A stretch of 59,858 bases of DNA, from assembly GCA_019694395.1 (NCBI GenBank), contig JAIBCC010000034.1, forward strand, positions 1 to 59,858, read 5' to 3'. Below are positions 26,001 to 34,833 of this stretch, piece after piece. Positions within the stretch are counted from its first letter, which is position 1. Every line of letters begins with the position of its first letter. The translations under genes were made by a program, and so were the position numbers. The notes beneath the pieces are model-generated. The model worked only from the letters and a program-made list of their open reading frames with translations, had not been told where the DNA came from and made no database searches. This DNA is from Pyrinomonadaceae bacterium. Its GTDB lineage: Bacteria; Acidobacteriota; Blastocatellia; Pyrinomonadales; Pyrinomonadaceae.

Positions 26001-26462
26001 ATGATCGGATTCAAATTGGAAGCATATGGAACAGGCGGTTTTGCATATAATCAATCACGTTGGACAGAAGGCGATTTGTGGTTGGCTAAAGCGGCTCTGA
26101 AAGCCAGCAAAAACAAAGTAGCAAACATTGGAGCAAACAAAGCCCTGATTGACGCAATCGAAGGTAACTTTACCACAATAAAAAATCTGAAATTTGATGC
26201 AGCTGTCACCGACACACCTACATTTACTTTGCACGTTTACAAAGACTTTAATTTTACCTACAAATTTGAGCCGGGAATAAAAACACCGGAACTGATGCGT
26301 TATGAATTGGCACAAAAAATTGCCAATTGCTATAACGATATGGGCGATCAGGTGGCATTGGCTTTATTTGAGTCAATTGAATGTTTTAAGGTTCACTACC
26401 TTCAAAAACAATCGTGGTTTACAGGTTATGACATTCACCTCAAAGTTTGGATTTACTTATAA
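26001..26462 (+). CDS. Cytoplasmic-looking protein of unknown function
   Basis: The product has 153 residues and no signal peptide. A good ribosome-binding site (GCGGAGGAA) lies 6-14 bases before the ATG. The sequence begins MIGFKLEAYGTGGFAYNQSR and contains LWLAKAALKASKNKV; the second half is beta-rich (FTLHVYKDFNFTYKFEPG). I do not recognise it. Two features point to regulation with the region: an ECF-type promoter candidate 40 bases upstream and proximity to sigma 1. Its stop codon abuts the stop of prmA on the other strand. Confidence 0.6.
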   Translation: MIGFKLEAYGTGGFAYNQSRWTEGDLWLAKAALKASKNKVANIGANKALIDAIEGNFTTIKNLKFDAAVTDTPTFTLHVYKDFNFTYKFEPGIKTPELMRYELAQKIANCYNDMGDQVALALFESIECFKVHYLQKQSWFTGYDIHLKVWIYL

Positions 26463-27347
26463 TTATGCAGATTTGTTGACAGTGACTGAAATCCATTCGC
26501 CATCCACTTTGACCTCACCGTTTTCAATTCCGAGTTTTTTCAATTCACCTAAAACCCAATCCTGCTGTTCCTGTAAGATTCCCGATAAAACGAGCAGTTT
26601 ATTAAATTTAGCTGTCAATAAAGGCAACAGCGGAACAATCACGTCAGCCGTTAAATTGGCAAAAACAACATCAAAATTCGGCGTATCTTCTGCAATCGAA
26701 CCGACATAAAATTCGATTTCGGGCGTTCCATTAACTTCGGCATTTTCCTTGGCAATGACAATCGAATCCTCATCCACATCACAACCAACGACTTGAGACT
26801 TGAGACCTGAGACCTGAGACTTGAGAGCGGCAATGGCTAAAATTCCCGTTCCTGTCCCAACATCCAAAACACTTTCGCCATTGTAAAATTCTTCGATCGC
26901 CCGCAAACAAAGGCGCGTGGTTTCGTGCGTGCCTGTCCCGAAAGCCATTGACGGTTCAATCCGAATGACAATTTTATCTGTGTTTTCAATGGTTTCCCAC
27001 ATCGGCGCAATGATAAATTTATCGGTCACAGTCGGTTTCCAGGTCTTTTTCCATTCCGCCAGCCAATCCTGATTTTCGACCTCGCGCCACGCCAGATTTT
27101 TGATTGCCGAATCGTCAAATCCGTAAATTTGCAGAGCATCGGACAACTGATTTTGCAAAAAATTTTCGTCCGGCTTTTCATTAAAATAGCCCGTAACGGT
27201 TAAAGTTTCAGTCGGAAGTTTGCCGAGATTGTTAATTTCCGTGCCTAACGCATCGAGTTCATTTAGAGCAAATTCAACGGCTTCGGAAGCGTTTGAATCA
27301 ATTAAAATATCCAGTGCGAACCAATTTTTATCTGTTTTAGAGTTCAT
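26463..27347 (-). CDS. prmA: Ribosomal protein L11 methyltransferase
   Basis: Starting at the ATG of MNSKTDKNWFALDI (27345-27347) it has 294 residues; a TTG at 27362 would add five. The N-terminal substrate domain is followed by IEPSMAFGTGTHETTRL (the PrmA block, GTGTHET 138-143). Then come the AdoMet motif LDVGTGTG (161-168), the acidic D190 and FDVVFANLTADVI, the motif IV region. PrmA trimethylates L11. Residues 176-186 (KSQVSGLKSQV) are an insert read from a heptamer repeat, placed right after motif I. Start and upstream stop overlap, in an operon with the helical protein and era. Confidence 0.9.
   Translation of the reverse strand: MNSKTDKNWFALDILIDSNASEAVEFALNELDALGTEINNLGKLPTETLTVTGYFNEKPDENFLQNQLSDALQIYGFDDSAIKNLAWREVENQDWLAEWKKTWKPTVTDKFIIAPMWETIENTDKIVIRIEPSMAFGTGTHETTRLCLRAIEEFYNGESVLDVGTGTGILAIAALKSQVSGLKSQVVGCDVDEDSIVIAKENAEVNGTPEIEFYVGSIAEDTPNFDVVFANLTADVIVPLLPLLTAKFNKLLVLSGILQEQQDWVLGELKKLGIENGEVKVDGEWISVTVNKSA
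26791..26827. repeat. Heptamer repeat inside prmA
   Basis: Five 7-base words (ttgagac, ttgagac, ctgagac, ctgagac, ttgagag) run through codons 176-186 of prmA. They are of the same type as the intergenic heptamer arrays in this window, and the reading frame remains open. Confidence 0.85.
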
Positions 27348-27675
27348 TGCATTTTCTGACAAAATCTTTTACATCGTCCGAAAATTGATTTAATTCTTCG
27401 GATTTGATTAAGCCTAAATTGTAAATTTGTAAAATTTGGAGTTTGGCAATCGAACGGCGAATTCCATCAAAACAATCGCGCAAAATTTTATCTCTTTCCT
27501 TAATATACTGACAGATTTGGAGATACTTTTCGTGCTTCGATTCGACTTCTTTGGAACTCATTATTTGATGGATGTTTGCCAAAGTCTCTTTGGAAAAACG
27601 ATTGATTGCCAATTCGTGCAGTTTTCTGAAATGTTTCCAATCTTTCTCAGTAATATCACGCACAATTTTCGACAT
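27337..27675 (-). CDS. Small all-helical protein in the era operon
   Basis: The 112-residue protein has no signal peptide. It reads as three or four amphipathic helices (HFRKLHELAINRFSKETL, HEKYLQICQYIKERDKIL, IRRSIAKLQILQIYNL), a bundle. I do not recognise the family. The start overlaps the stop of era by one base (TAATG), and its end overlaps the start of prmA, so the three genes are translationally coupled. A role in translation or ribosome assembly would be guilt by association only. Confidence 0.65.
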   Translation of the reverse strand: MSKIVRDITEKDWKHFRKLHELAINRFSKETLANIHQIMSSKEVESKHEKYLQICQYIKERDKILRDCFDGIRRSIAKLQILQIYNLGLIKSEELNQFSDDVKDFVRKCNEL

Positions 27676-28628
27676 TATTCGGTAATTCCAATTTCGTTGA
27701 GTTTTTGTTCACGGTTACGCCAATCTTCGACAACTTTGACAAATAGCTGCAAATAAACGCGATTACCGAGCAGTTTTTGAATTTCAGCCCGCGCCGCTGT
27801 GCCAATCTGTTGGAGCTTTGCGCCTTGTTTCCCGATGATAATTCCCTTTTGCGAAGATCTTTCGACATAAATCGCGCAATAGATTTTGGTCGTATTCGGG
27901 TCAGATTCATCATATTTTTCCGTCACAACTGCGGTTACATACGGAATTTCTTCGCCCGTCGTCTGCAAAATTTTCTCGCGCACCATTTCCGCTACGATAA
28001 CACGCATCGGCTGATCGGTCAGCTCGTCTTCTGCAAAGATCGGTTCGCCTGCGGGAAGATGTTTGGTGATTTGAGTTAAAAGGTTGTCAATCGCATCGCC
28101 TTTCAAAGCAGAAACAGGAACAATTTCGGCAAATTCGTATTCTTTGGAATAATATTCGATCAATGGCAATAAGTTACTCTTGTCTTTAACTTTATCAATT
28201 TTGTTAAGAACTAAAACGGCAGGTTTTTCGGATTGTTTGACTAATTCCAAAACAAATTTATCGCCGTTTCCGGTTGAGACCGAAGCATCCCGCATTAAAA
28301 CAACGACATCCACCGACATAATTGCATCATGAACCGCTGACATCATTCGGCGATTCAAAAGATAACCGGGTTTGTGAACTCCGGGTGTGTCCACAAAAAC
28401 AATTTGACCGTTTTCAGAGGTCACAATTCCCTGAATTTTATGGCGGGTGGTTTGCGGTTTATTGGAAACTGCGGCAATTTTTTCACCGACTAAATGATTT
28501 AATAATGTTGATTTTCCGGCGTTTGGGCGACCGATAAGCGCAACATAGCCACTATGAAAGTTTGGAGAATTTTGTAAGTTTGGAATGTTGGCAGATTCTT
28601 CTAATTTATTTTGTTTTTTTGAATTCAT
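27675..28628 (-). CDS. era: GTPase Era
   Basis: The 317-residue protein has an Era GTPase domain: G1 GRPNAGKS (33-40), G3 DTPG (80-83) and G4 NKID (142-145). The C-terminal KH domain contains GIIIGKQGAKLQQIG. Era binds the 3' end of 16S rRNA and assists 30S maturation. The N-terminal 25 residues (SKKQNKLEESANIPNL) precede the usual start of homology. It leads the operon era-(helical protein)-prmA. No promoter could be assigned in the short upstream gap. Confidence 0.95.
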   Translation of the reverse strand: MNSKKQNKLEESANIPNLQNSPNFHSGYVALIGRPNAGKSTLLNHLVGEKIAAVSNKPQTTRHKIQGIVTSENGQIVFVDTPGVHKPGYLLNRRMMSAVHDAIMSVDVVVLMRDASVSTGNGDKFVLELVKQSEKPAVLVLNKIDKVKDKSNLLPLIEYYSKEYEFAEIVPVSALKGDAIDNLLTQITKHLPAGEPIFAEDELTDQPMRVIVAEMVREKILQTTGEEIPYVTAVVTEKYDESDPNTTKIYCAIYVERSSQKGIIIGKQGAKLQQIGTAARAEIQKLLGNRVYLQLFVKVVEDWRNREQKLNEIGITE

Positions 28629-28699
28629 AAAGTTCTGAATAGAGTTTATACCGTATTCAGTTGCTTCACAACTTCCTCAACTTTCCAAACTTCATTAAC

Positions 28700-31600
28700 T
28701 TATCTGACCCTAACCTGCACTTCTTTCTTTCCACACGGAGAAGTAAATGTAACAGAAAACGTTCCTTTTTTATCGCTGATAGATTTGATTACGAAAAAGG
28801 CGCGGTTTGACTGTTTCCCAATTCCCGGCTCAAAATTCACAACTATATCGTTTGGATTGTTCGACTCGGCTTTAATTTTGCTGATCTCGCCTTCTCCGAC
28901 ATATCCCACTAAAAGCCCCAGATTTCCGCCATTACTCAGAATCGAAAGACTTTCCTGACTGGCAACCAAACACGACGGAATTGGTTCAGTCTTTTCAGTT
29001 TCAGCCGGCTTATCTGTCACAACCCGCGGACGAGAGACCGAATCGGCAGATTTGTTGGTGTTCTCTGCAACTTGTTCATTCTCTTTTGGTTTTTCCGTTT
29101 CTTTTTTCTCAGTTTCTATGTTGTCTTTCTTTTCAGTTTCTTTATTTTCCGTAGTTTTTTCACTTCCTTTCGTCGGATTAGAAGTATCCGGTTTAGGAAC
29201 ATTTATTACAATCGGATCAAAAAGAGGTTTTTGACTCGGAGATTTGGTTGGTTCGGTCTTATTTTCAGAAGGTAAAGATGAAGTAATTTCAACCTTATTC
29301 TCCACGGTTGGCGAAATTTGCGGAGTCGGCGAAGTTTCAGCTTTTGCTTCCGGCGTTGGAGTTGGAGTTGGAACACTTTCGGTTTTTATCTCAGGGGTCG
29401 GAGTTGGAATAGTTTCAGTTTTAACTTCGGAAGTCGGTGTTGGCTTGGTTTCGCTTTTCGGGCTCGATGTAGGTTTTACTTCAACTGTTGGCTCTGCGGT
29501 TGGAGTAGTTTCAACTTTTGGAGATTCCTGCGGAGTCGGCGAAACTGTAACCTTTGTTTCCGGGGTTGGTTCAGCAGTGGGCTGAACTGTTGGAGAAACT
29601 TCAACTTTTGGCGATGATTCAGGCGTTGGCGAAACGTCAGTCTTGGTTTCGGGTGAACTTTCCGCTGTTGGAGACGGGCTTGGTGTCTCTGTAACTAACG
29701 GTGTTGGAGAAACTTCTGCCGTAGGACTTGGCGAAGGAGTTTCCGTGGCTTGTGCAATTTCTTCAAACGGATTTGGTCCGATCAATTTATCTAAACCGTC
29801 CGCATTTCCATTGATTCTACGATAAACAACTTCAATCGTTGAGCGTCGAAATCTATCCGGCGGACCGTCAACATAACTCTTAACATACGAATCAAGTGCT
29901 TCCTTAAAATTACCGAGCGCAAACTGTGCCTTGCCTAAACGCCACAAACACGAACGCCAGAAAGAACTTTTTTCCGGCAAAATACTGAGCGCACGCTTGA
30001 AGCGAACAATCGCTTCTTGTGATTTGTCTTGCTCATAAAGAGTCCAGCCGGCGAGTTCCTCAATTCTGCCGCGCACGATGCGGGAAAGAGTTTGACGCGG
30101 AACATCAGGCGGATTAATGACTTCACCTCTTGAAATAGCAATGGTGCGGCTTTCCAATAATTCATCTGCTAAGACAGCAACCGACGGATTGTTTACCTCT
30201 AAAGAAGCATCAACTCCTTTGGTGGCATTTTGCGTCAATTCCAAGGCTTTCGGAAGGTCTTTTTTAGCTTCGACCAAACGGTTGGCGGCATAGAGTTGAC
30301 GGTGCATTTTCATTTTGTCGTCGCCTTTGGTAAATTCGTCAACTGCTTTGGTTAAATCTTCTTCGGTCGTTTCTTTATTTTCAATTTTGAGGCTTAGATC
30401 CAAAAGTCTTTTGACCTTTTCCGAAGTTTCGGCATCATCTGCAGCTTTTGGCGTAAAAATAGTCGCCTGACGTTCTAATCCGAGTAATTCGGTAAAACTC
30501 TCAGCTTCTTTGGCGATGCGTCCCGCAACGTAGGTCTGAACGTAATTGTCTTTGACATAAAAACGGCGTTTTAAATCTTTGGCGGCTTCTTCAAATAATC
30601 CGGCTTGAAAACGGGTAGTTGCCAATTCGTAATCAAGCGTTGGGAAATCACCGTATTGTCGGGCAACTAAAAGAACTTTTTCTGCTTGGAGCGGTTGGTT
30701 CCTCAGCATTAAACCCCGCGCCTGTGCAATTCTTGACCAAACATAACGCGGTTCAATGTCAATAGCTTTTTGCGATAGTTCGATGGCTTTATCAGCATTA
30801 TTGTGAGCCGCATACCAATATGCCGCGCCTGTCAGCAAAACCACATTATTTGGCGTAGCTTCTAAGTATTTGTTAAGGGCGGCTTCAGCTTCTTCGCGCT
30901 TGTCTGCATCAAAAAGTGAAAGAATTAAACCGTTATTTGCCTGAATATCGGCAGTATCTTTTTCGACTAATTCCTGATAAAGCGTCACGGCTTCGTCCGC
31001 TTTGCCAATGGCACGCTTCATTTCCGCTAAATTTCTTTTGGAAACTACTGAATTCGGATCAAGTTCAAGTGCTTTGGCATAAGCGTTGGCAGAGTCTTCA
31101 AAATCAAAATTAAGACGGCTGGCAATTCCCAAAGTTTGATAAGCAACCGGCAAAGTCGGGTCAAGATCAATGGCTTTTTGAGCAATGCGTTTGGCTTCGG
31201 CAGATTTTTCGATAGCGGCAAAGAAAGCAGCAATCGCAGTTAGTTGTTTGGCATTATCGCTCACTTTTTCTTCAATCATTTTGGCTACTTCAACCGCCGC
31301 TGCGGGTTGATTTAAAGCCAAAAGATTGGTTGGAAATTGCAAAATAACATCGGCAAAAAGTTTTTCCGACATTGGAACCGGCGCATCCGTCACAGCATCT
31401 TTGAAGAATTTCAGACCGGATTCATTTTCTCCGGCACGAAGTTTTTCGTCTCCCAATTGCGCGCGGGTGCTGACCACGATTTCCAAAGCCGTAACTCTGT
31501 CATTTGATTTTGGATAATCCTCGGCAAATTTTTGCAAGGCAGTGATTTTTTCATCCAGATTTGCCAATGCTCTGGCTTTTTCAAAATCATCTTTTTCTTT

Positions 31601-31729
31601 GAGGGCAAGTTTATTATTTTTGGCTAAATTGGCTTTTGTCCCTTTGGGAGTGGGTTTTGGATTTTGGGCAAAGATTGAAAATGCCAAAATAATTAAAATT
31701 GAGAAAGTAAAAAATAATCTCTTCATCAT
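28700..31729 (-). CDS. Secreted TPR protein with long Pro/Thr/Ser/Glu-rich region
   Basis: Starting at the ATG at 31729 it has 1009 residues; the frame opens with a TTG slightly upstream. A signal peptide (LFFTFSILIILAFSIFAQ) is followed by at least ten TPR motifs up to about 650 (for example ANAYAKALELDPNSVVSKRN). Residues about 655-900 are a repetitive linker of TPSPTAE/ETKTEPTPTP type. A compact beta-rich C-terminal domain ends with TFTSPCGKKEVQVRVR. TPRs suggest scaffolding of exported or outer-surface complexes, and the linker would bridge the cell wall. The antisense frames in the linker are artefacts of its composition. Confidence 0.8.
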   Translation of the reverse strand: MMKRLFFTFSILIILAFSIFAQNPKPTPKGTKANLAKNNKLALKEKDDFEKARALANLDEKITALQKFAEDYPKSNDRVTALEIVVSTRAQLGDEKLRAGENESGLKFFKDAVTDAPVPMSEKLFADVILQFPTNLLALNQPAAAVEVAKMIEEKVSDNAKQLTAIAAFFAAIEKSAEAKRIAQKAIDLDPTLPVAYQTLGIASRLNFDFEDSANAYAKALELDPNSVVSKRNLAEMKRAIGKADEAVTLYQELVEKDTADIQANNGLILSLFDADKREEAEAALNKYLEATPNNVVLLTGAAYWYAAHNNADKAIELSQKAIDIEPRYVWSRIAQARGLMLRNQPLQAEKVLLVARQYGDFPTLDYELATTRFQAGLFEEAAKDLKRRFYVKDNYVQTYVAGRIAKEAESFTELLGLERQATIFTPKAADDAETSEKVKRLLDLSLKIENKETTEEDLTKAVDEFTKGDDKMKMHRQLYAANRLVEAKKDLPKALELTQNATKGVDASLEVNNPSVAVLADELLESRTIAISRGEVINPPDVPRQTLSRIVRGRIEELAGWTLYEQDKSQEAIVRFKRALSILPEKSSFWRSCLWRLGKAQFALGNFKEALDSYVKSYVDGPPDRFRRSTIEVVYRRINGNADGLDKLIGPNPFEEIAQATETPSPSPTAEVSPTPLVTETPSPSPTAESSPETKTDVSPTPESSPKVEVSPTVQPTAEPTPETKVTVSPTPQESPKVETTPTAEPTVEVKPTSSPKSETKPTPTSEVKTETIPTPTPEIKTESVPTPTPTPEAKAETSPTPQISPTVENKVEITSSLPSENKTEPTKSPSQKPLFDPIVINVPKPDTSNPTKGSEKTTENKETEKKDNIETEKKETEKPKENEQVAENTNKSADSVSRPRVVTDKPAETEKTEPIPSCLVASQESLSILSNGGNLGLLVGYVGEGEISKIKAESNNPNDIVVNFEPGIGKQSNRAFFVIKSISDKKGTFSVTFTSPCGKKEVQVRVR

Positions 31730-31738
31730 AAAACTCAA

Positions 31739-32220
31739 GATATATCAGGAAAATTTCAAATTTTGGTCTTTGATCAACTTTAGACTTAGCTACAAAGTAT
31801 TAAAAAAAGTCCAAAACAATTAAAAATCAAAGGTCGAAAACCCAAAAGTTACTCTATTTTTTTACAAATAATAGCACAAAATTATTCTTTTGAGCATTGG
31901 TTATGGTTCTAAGTTACAAATCTAAGAAGCATTTAACTGCAAATTAGATGTATAAAAAGTAAAAGTATAAAACCAAAAAGCCAAATTTTATGTTCAGTAT
32001 TATAAGTAGTCCTGCGAATTTATTACAATAATTTGCTCCGGTTCGCTCAAATGCGACTTTTTATAATTCAACTCAATTTCCTTTTTTTTGAAAATACTTA
32101 TCTTCATAAAAAAACTTCAAACTAACTCTCAAAAAACTGAGCCTTTTTTTCAACATTTATCGCATATCAGAGTGAAAGAAAATCGAAAAAAATAATAGTG
32201 AGTTTTCGGAGGAGTATGTG
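31739..32220. other. 480-base gap without a gene
   Basis: An AT-rich divergent gap between the TPR protein (minus) and the membrane protein at 32221 (plus). It contains an inverted heptamer-type repeat around 31750-31845 (ggtctttgat mirrored by atcaaaggtc) and the ECF-like promoter at 32138-32166. I see no coding potential or structured RNA in the rest. Confidence 0.6.
32138..32166 (+). promoter_or_regulatory. Candidate ECF promoter (site D)
   Basis: TGAGCCTTTTTTT at 32138-32150 and CGCAT at 32161-32165, 23 bases from the first T to the C. It precedes the membrane protein start at 32221 by about 55 bases and matches the sites at 33861, 34777 and 42107. Confidence 0.6.
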
Positions 32221-33384
32221 ATGAAAAAAATTATTACTGTGCTTGGAGCATTAATTGCGCTGGTTTTTATGTTTTCGACCTGGGTTCATCTGAATCCCAA
32301 GTTTCCTCTTGGTCTTTATTCTATCGCCAAGGTTATGCCGTCACTTGGTTTTATTGTGCTGGGTCTGGCTTTGATTGCCTTAATTCTACTGATTGCACCG
32401 ATTTTTCTGAGAAATCCGTTCAGACGAGTGCTGATTGTTAGTTTTACCGTCATTTCGCTTATTTTATTGCTGGCTTTCGCCACATTTAAGGAAGATTTAA
32501 ATCGGGGCAATGAAATTCCAACCTTGGGAATGGCTTGGTTCGGCTCACTTTTCGGCTTTTTCATCGCCTTTCTGGGCGCATTTGTTAAAACTAAACCACG
32601 CCTTAGTGCCGATGGAACAGAATTGCCGGTCAAGAGTTCATTACCGATTCTGGCAGCAGCTATTCCGCTGATTTGTTTGTCGGTCAGTCTTTCAGCTTAT
32701 TTGTTTTTAATGCCGCCTTTCGGCTCATTTCCAATGAATGTTGACGGGGTGCCGCGTAGCTCAAAGGTGCAATACCGCAAGGATGAAACTTTTCCGGGCG
32801 TTTATGCCGCAATTTACGGAACGTATCTAATCCACACGGTTGAAAAGAAAAGTTCGGCAGACGAAGCTAAAGAACAAATCAAAAAAATCCGCGAATCAAT
32901 CAAAAAGGATGCTGAACAGGGTTTTAACCGTTGGAAAAACACAGGCGAAAATAAGTTTTATGCCGATGACGCGGAAGCCCAAAGATATTATCGAAAAGAT
33001 TCGTATTCCGTTTTTTTAGCGGACGAAGACAAACCGGAAAATGATTACGTCGTGTATGTGAGCGGCGGACGCGCCAATGTTGCATGGGCAAGCGGAAAGT
33101 GGCTTTGCACAGTTATGACTCCAAAGGCATCATATCCAGATTCTGATTCGGGACTTTCTCCTGCCAAAGAAGCTTTCGGATTTGCCGCCAATTTACCTTA
33201 TCCGCCAAACAATACAACTCCGCCCATAAACAAATACGGGTCAACACTCACGCTTTATTCATTTGTCAGAGAATATTTGCCGCTCTGGTTCAGCGAATGG
33301 GGTTTAGTTATCATTCCGCTCATTATTACCGTTCCATTTCTGTTAATGATTCCTTTTCTATTATTCAGACGAAAAACAGCTTAA
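32221..33384 (+). CDS. Membrane protein with extracytoplasmic domain
   Basis: With the ATG at 32221 (GGAGGAG ribosome-binding site 6 bases upstream; the GTG at 32218 is also in frame) it has 387 residues. It has five N-terminal membrane segments (for example LGALIALVFMFSTWV, LALIALILLIAPIFL, IVSFTVISLILLLAFATF, FGSLFGFFIAFLGAFV and ILAAAIPLICLSVSLSAYLFL). An outside domain of about 170 residues follows (VPRSSKVQYRKDETFPG to LPYPPNN), then a last membrane helix (VIIPLIITVPFLLMIPFLLF). I do not recognise the family. A candidate ECF promoter lies 55 bases upstream, and it is followed 25 bases later by a lipoprotein gene. Confidence 0.7.
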   Translation: MKKIITVLGALIALVFMFSTWVHLNPKFPLGLYSIAKVMPSLGFIVLGLALIALILLIAPIFLRNPFRRVLIVSFTVISLILLLAFATFKEDLNRGNEIPTLGMAWFGSLFGFFIAFLGAFVKTKPRLSADGTELPVKSSLPILAAAIPLICLSVSLSAYLFLMPPFGSFPMNVDGVPRSSKVQYRKDETFPGVYAAIYGTYLIHTVEKKSSADEAKEQIKKIRESIKKDAEQGFNRWKNTGENKFYADDAEAQRYYRKDSYSVFLADEDKPENDYVVYVSGGRANVAWASGKWLCTVMTPKASYPDSDSGLSPAKEAFGFAANLPYPPNNTTPPINKYGSTLTLYSFVREYLPLWFSEWGLVIIPLIITVPFLLMIPFLLFRRKTA

Positions 33385-33409
33385 TCAATTTTCACAAGGA
33401 GAAAAACAA

Positions 33410-33850
33410 ATGAAAAACCTGGATAGACTTTTTATCATTCTTGCAATTTTTATCGTGTTGGCTTGCCGCTGCAACTCGGATTTATTTGGTTCAAGGCGCA
33501 CCCGCACTTTTACAAACACAACGCCTTACAGCACACCAAAACCAATCAGTAATTCTTCCACCCCAACTGCTGGTGATTTTGGTGAATACCGTCAGTGTTC
33601 GGAAAGGCAAAATTTGAATCACAACAATACAGGCAGTTCTGCTCCGCTGACCATCAATAACGGAAGTCAATTAACCCTCAATGTTTATCGTCTGGGGGCG
33701 AACAATTATCAGAGTAAATATGAAACAGTGTCACCGGGTAAAAGTGTCACGCTTCGCTCATCTCTGCGTGGAGAGTGGTGGATGATTACCGATGTCAGCG
33801 GTAATTGTCAGATGATCGTCGCTCCGCCAAATGTAGTCAATATTAAATAA
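33410..33850 (+). CDS. Putative lipoprotein
   Basis: The product has 146 residues with a hydrophobic leader and a lipobox-like end (IVLACRC; the Cys at LAC would be lipidated). The start has an AGGAG site. The mature part is a Ser/Thr/Pro-rich linker followed by a small beta-rich domain with cysteines (YRQCSERQNL, GNCQMIVAPP). It is probably co-transcribed with the membrane protein upstream. No function can be read from the sequence. Confidence 0.6.
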   Translation: MKNLDRLFIILAIFIVLACRCNSDLFGSRRTRTFTNTTPYSTPKPISNSSTPTAGDFGEYRQCSERQNLNHNNTGSSAPLTINNGSQLTLNVYRLGANNYQSKYETVSPGKSVTLRSSLRGEWWMITDVSGNCQMIVAPPNVVNIK

Positions 33851-33860
33851 AAATTTTTTT

Positions 33861-33888
33861 TGAGCCTCTTTTTTCATTTCTGTCGCAT
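33861..33888 (+). promoter_or_regulatory. Candidate ECF promoter (site A)
   Basis: TGAGCCTCTTTTTT at 33861 and CGCAT at 33884-33888, 23 bases apart. It lies in the 95-base gap before 33946, directly after the lipoprotein gene, so it would give this secreted gene its own promoter. Confidence 0.6.
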
Positions 33889-33945
33889 TTGTTGAGTGAA
33901 GGGCAAAAGTTAAAGCTAATTTAATTTCAAAAAGAGGAGAAAAAT

Positions 33946-34698
33946 ATGAAAAAAATCAATTTAATGACAATTCTTTTAATTTTAGGTTTTATCGGAATCA
34001 ATGTTCAATCCGGTTTGGCACAGTTTTTTCCAAATCCGACCCAGCAACAAGTAAATGACTGGCGGAAAATAGGACCTTGCAATGACCCGTGGGTAAGTAT
34101 GGCAGTATCAGACAGCAGTTCTAATTCCAAGGTGCACACTACCAACGGTGCGGATGCGGAGTGCGATATTTCTCAATACAACAACGGACAGTGGAACAGT
34201 TACGACCAGCTTCGCAAAGCGGTTAATAAACGCCGTGAAGATATGAAATCAGTAAACCTTCGCTTTGATTCTATTTTATACGGCTCTACCAAACTGGTAG
34301 TTCTACTGGACAAAGACAATAAAATACTGGCAGCAGGAAGTATTCTCAGTCACAATGGCGGCACTTTAGTCGGCAACGACGGCGCATCTATGAAGGATAT
34401 TATAAGCAAAGCGCTCGCTAATTTGGTCGCTGCCGGGGGCGGAAATCTGGTCGCCGCCGGAGGTGGAAATCTGGTCGCTGCCGGAGGCGGAAATTTTGCA
34501 GACATTATAAAAGCCGCTAAAGTTGTCCCGACCGGCGGCGGAAGTGTCACCGCCGCTCAAATAAAAGCCAAACTCGACACTGCAAACCTGATCAGTAATG
34601 CACCCGCCGCGAACTTCACGCCCGGTTCCCGTCAGCTTTTCGGTGTAGAAGCTAAAAAAATCATCAAACTTGGTTCAAATTTTTATCTGATCAGATAG
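33946..34698 (+). CDS. Secreted protein with LVAAGGGN octapeptide repeats
   Basis: The protein has 250 residues with a signal peptide (ILLILGFIGINVQSGLAQ) and an AGAGGAG-type ribosome-binding site. It includes three perfect copies of N-L-V-A-A-G-G-G (residues 159-182), encoded by near-identical 24-base units (34420-34491), followed by a Gly-rich stretch (PTGGGSVTA). The N-terminal part has DPWVSMAVSDSSSNSK and ECDISQYNNGQWN; the C-terminus (GSRQLFGVEAKKIIKLG) is basic. Such Gly-rich octads could form a repeated surface structure. Function unknown. Confidence 0.65.
   Translation: MKKINLMTILLILGFIGINVQSGLAQFFPNPTQQQVNDWRKIGPCNDPWVSMAVSDSSSNSKVHTTNGADAECDISQYNNGQWNSYDQLRKAVNKRREDMKSVNLRFDSILYGSTKLVVLLDKDNKILAAGSILSHNGGTLVGNDGASMKDIISKALANLVAAGGGNLVAAGGGNLVAAGGGNFADIIKAAKVVPTGGGSVTAAQIKAKLDTANLISNAPAANFTPGSRQLFGVEAKKIIKLGSNFYLIR
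34420..34491 (+). repeat. Three 24-bp coding repeats (NLVAAGGG)
   Basis: Three 24-base units differ only at a few positions (for example gggggc/ggaggt/ggaggc) and encode the same octapeptide. The repeat number is a likely site of slippage, so it may vary between strains. Confidence 0.85.
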
Positions 34699-34715
34699 AT
34701 TATGCGGATTCTAAC

Positions 34716-34750
34716 AGGCAAAGCGTTAATTCCAATATTACGCTTTGCCT
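34716..34750 (+). terminator. Hairpin after the LVAAGGGN gene
   Basis: aggcaaagcg (34716-34725) and cgctttgcct (34741-34750) pair perfectly over 10 bases, with extra taat/atta pairs in the loop. There is no clear T run after it, so it may be a transcript-protecting hairpin rather than a true terminator. Confidence 0.5.
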
Positions 34751-34776
34751 AAAACTGTAAGCTGAAATAAAAATTT

Positions 34777-34804
34777 TGAGCCTTTTTTCCGGCAGATCCG
34801 GCGT
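34777..34804 (+). promoter_or_regulatory. Candidate ECF promoter (site B) before the CHAT gene
   Basis: TGAGCCTTTTTT at 34777 and GGCGT at 34800-34804, 23 bases apart. The CHAT gene starts 30 bases downstream with no clear ribosome-binding site, so the transcript leader is short. Confidence 0.55.
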
Positions 34805-34833
34805 AGCTTAGCAGAATCTTTTTCCGAATCTAA

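Noticed and set aside
29244..29585. A plus-strand ORF rich in Gly/Val/Ser
   Set aside because: It is the complement of the Pro/Thr-rich linker of the TPR protein; repetitive composition keeps the other strand open by chance.
33851..34833. tRNA or riboswitch in the intergenic gaps around the secreted genes
   Set aside because: No cloverleaf, no CCA-compatible acceptor and no conserved aptamer words were found; the hairpins are explained as terminators or palindromes.
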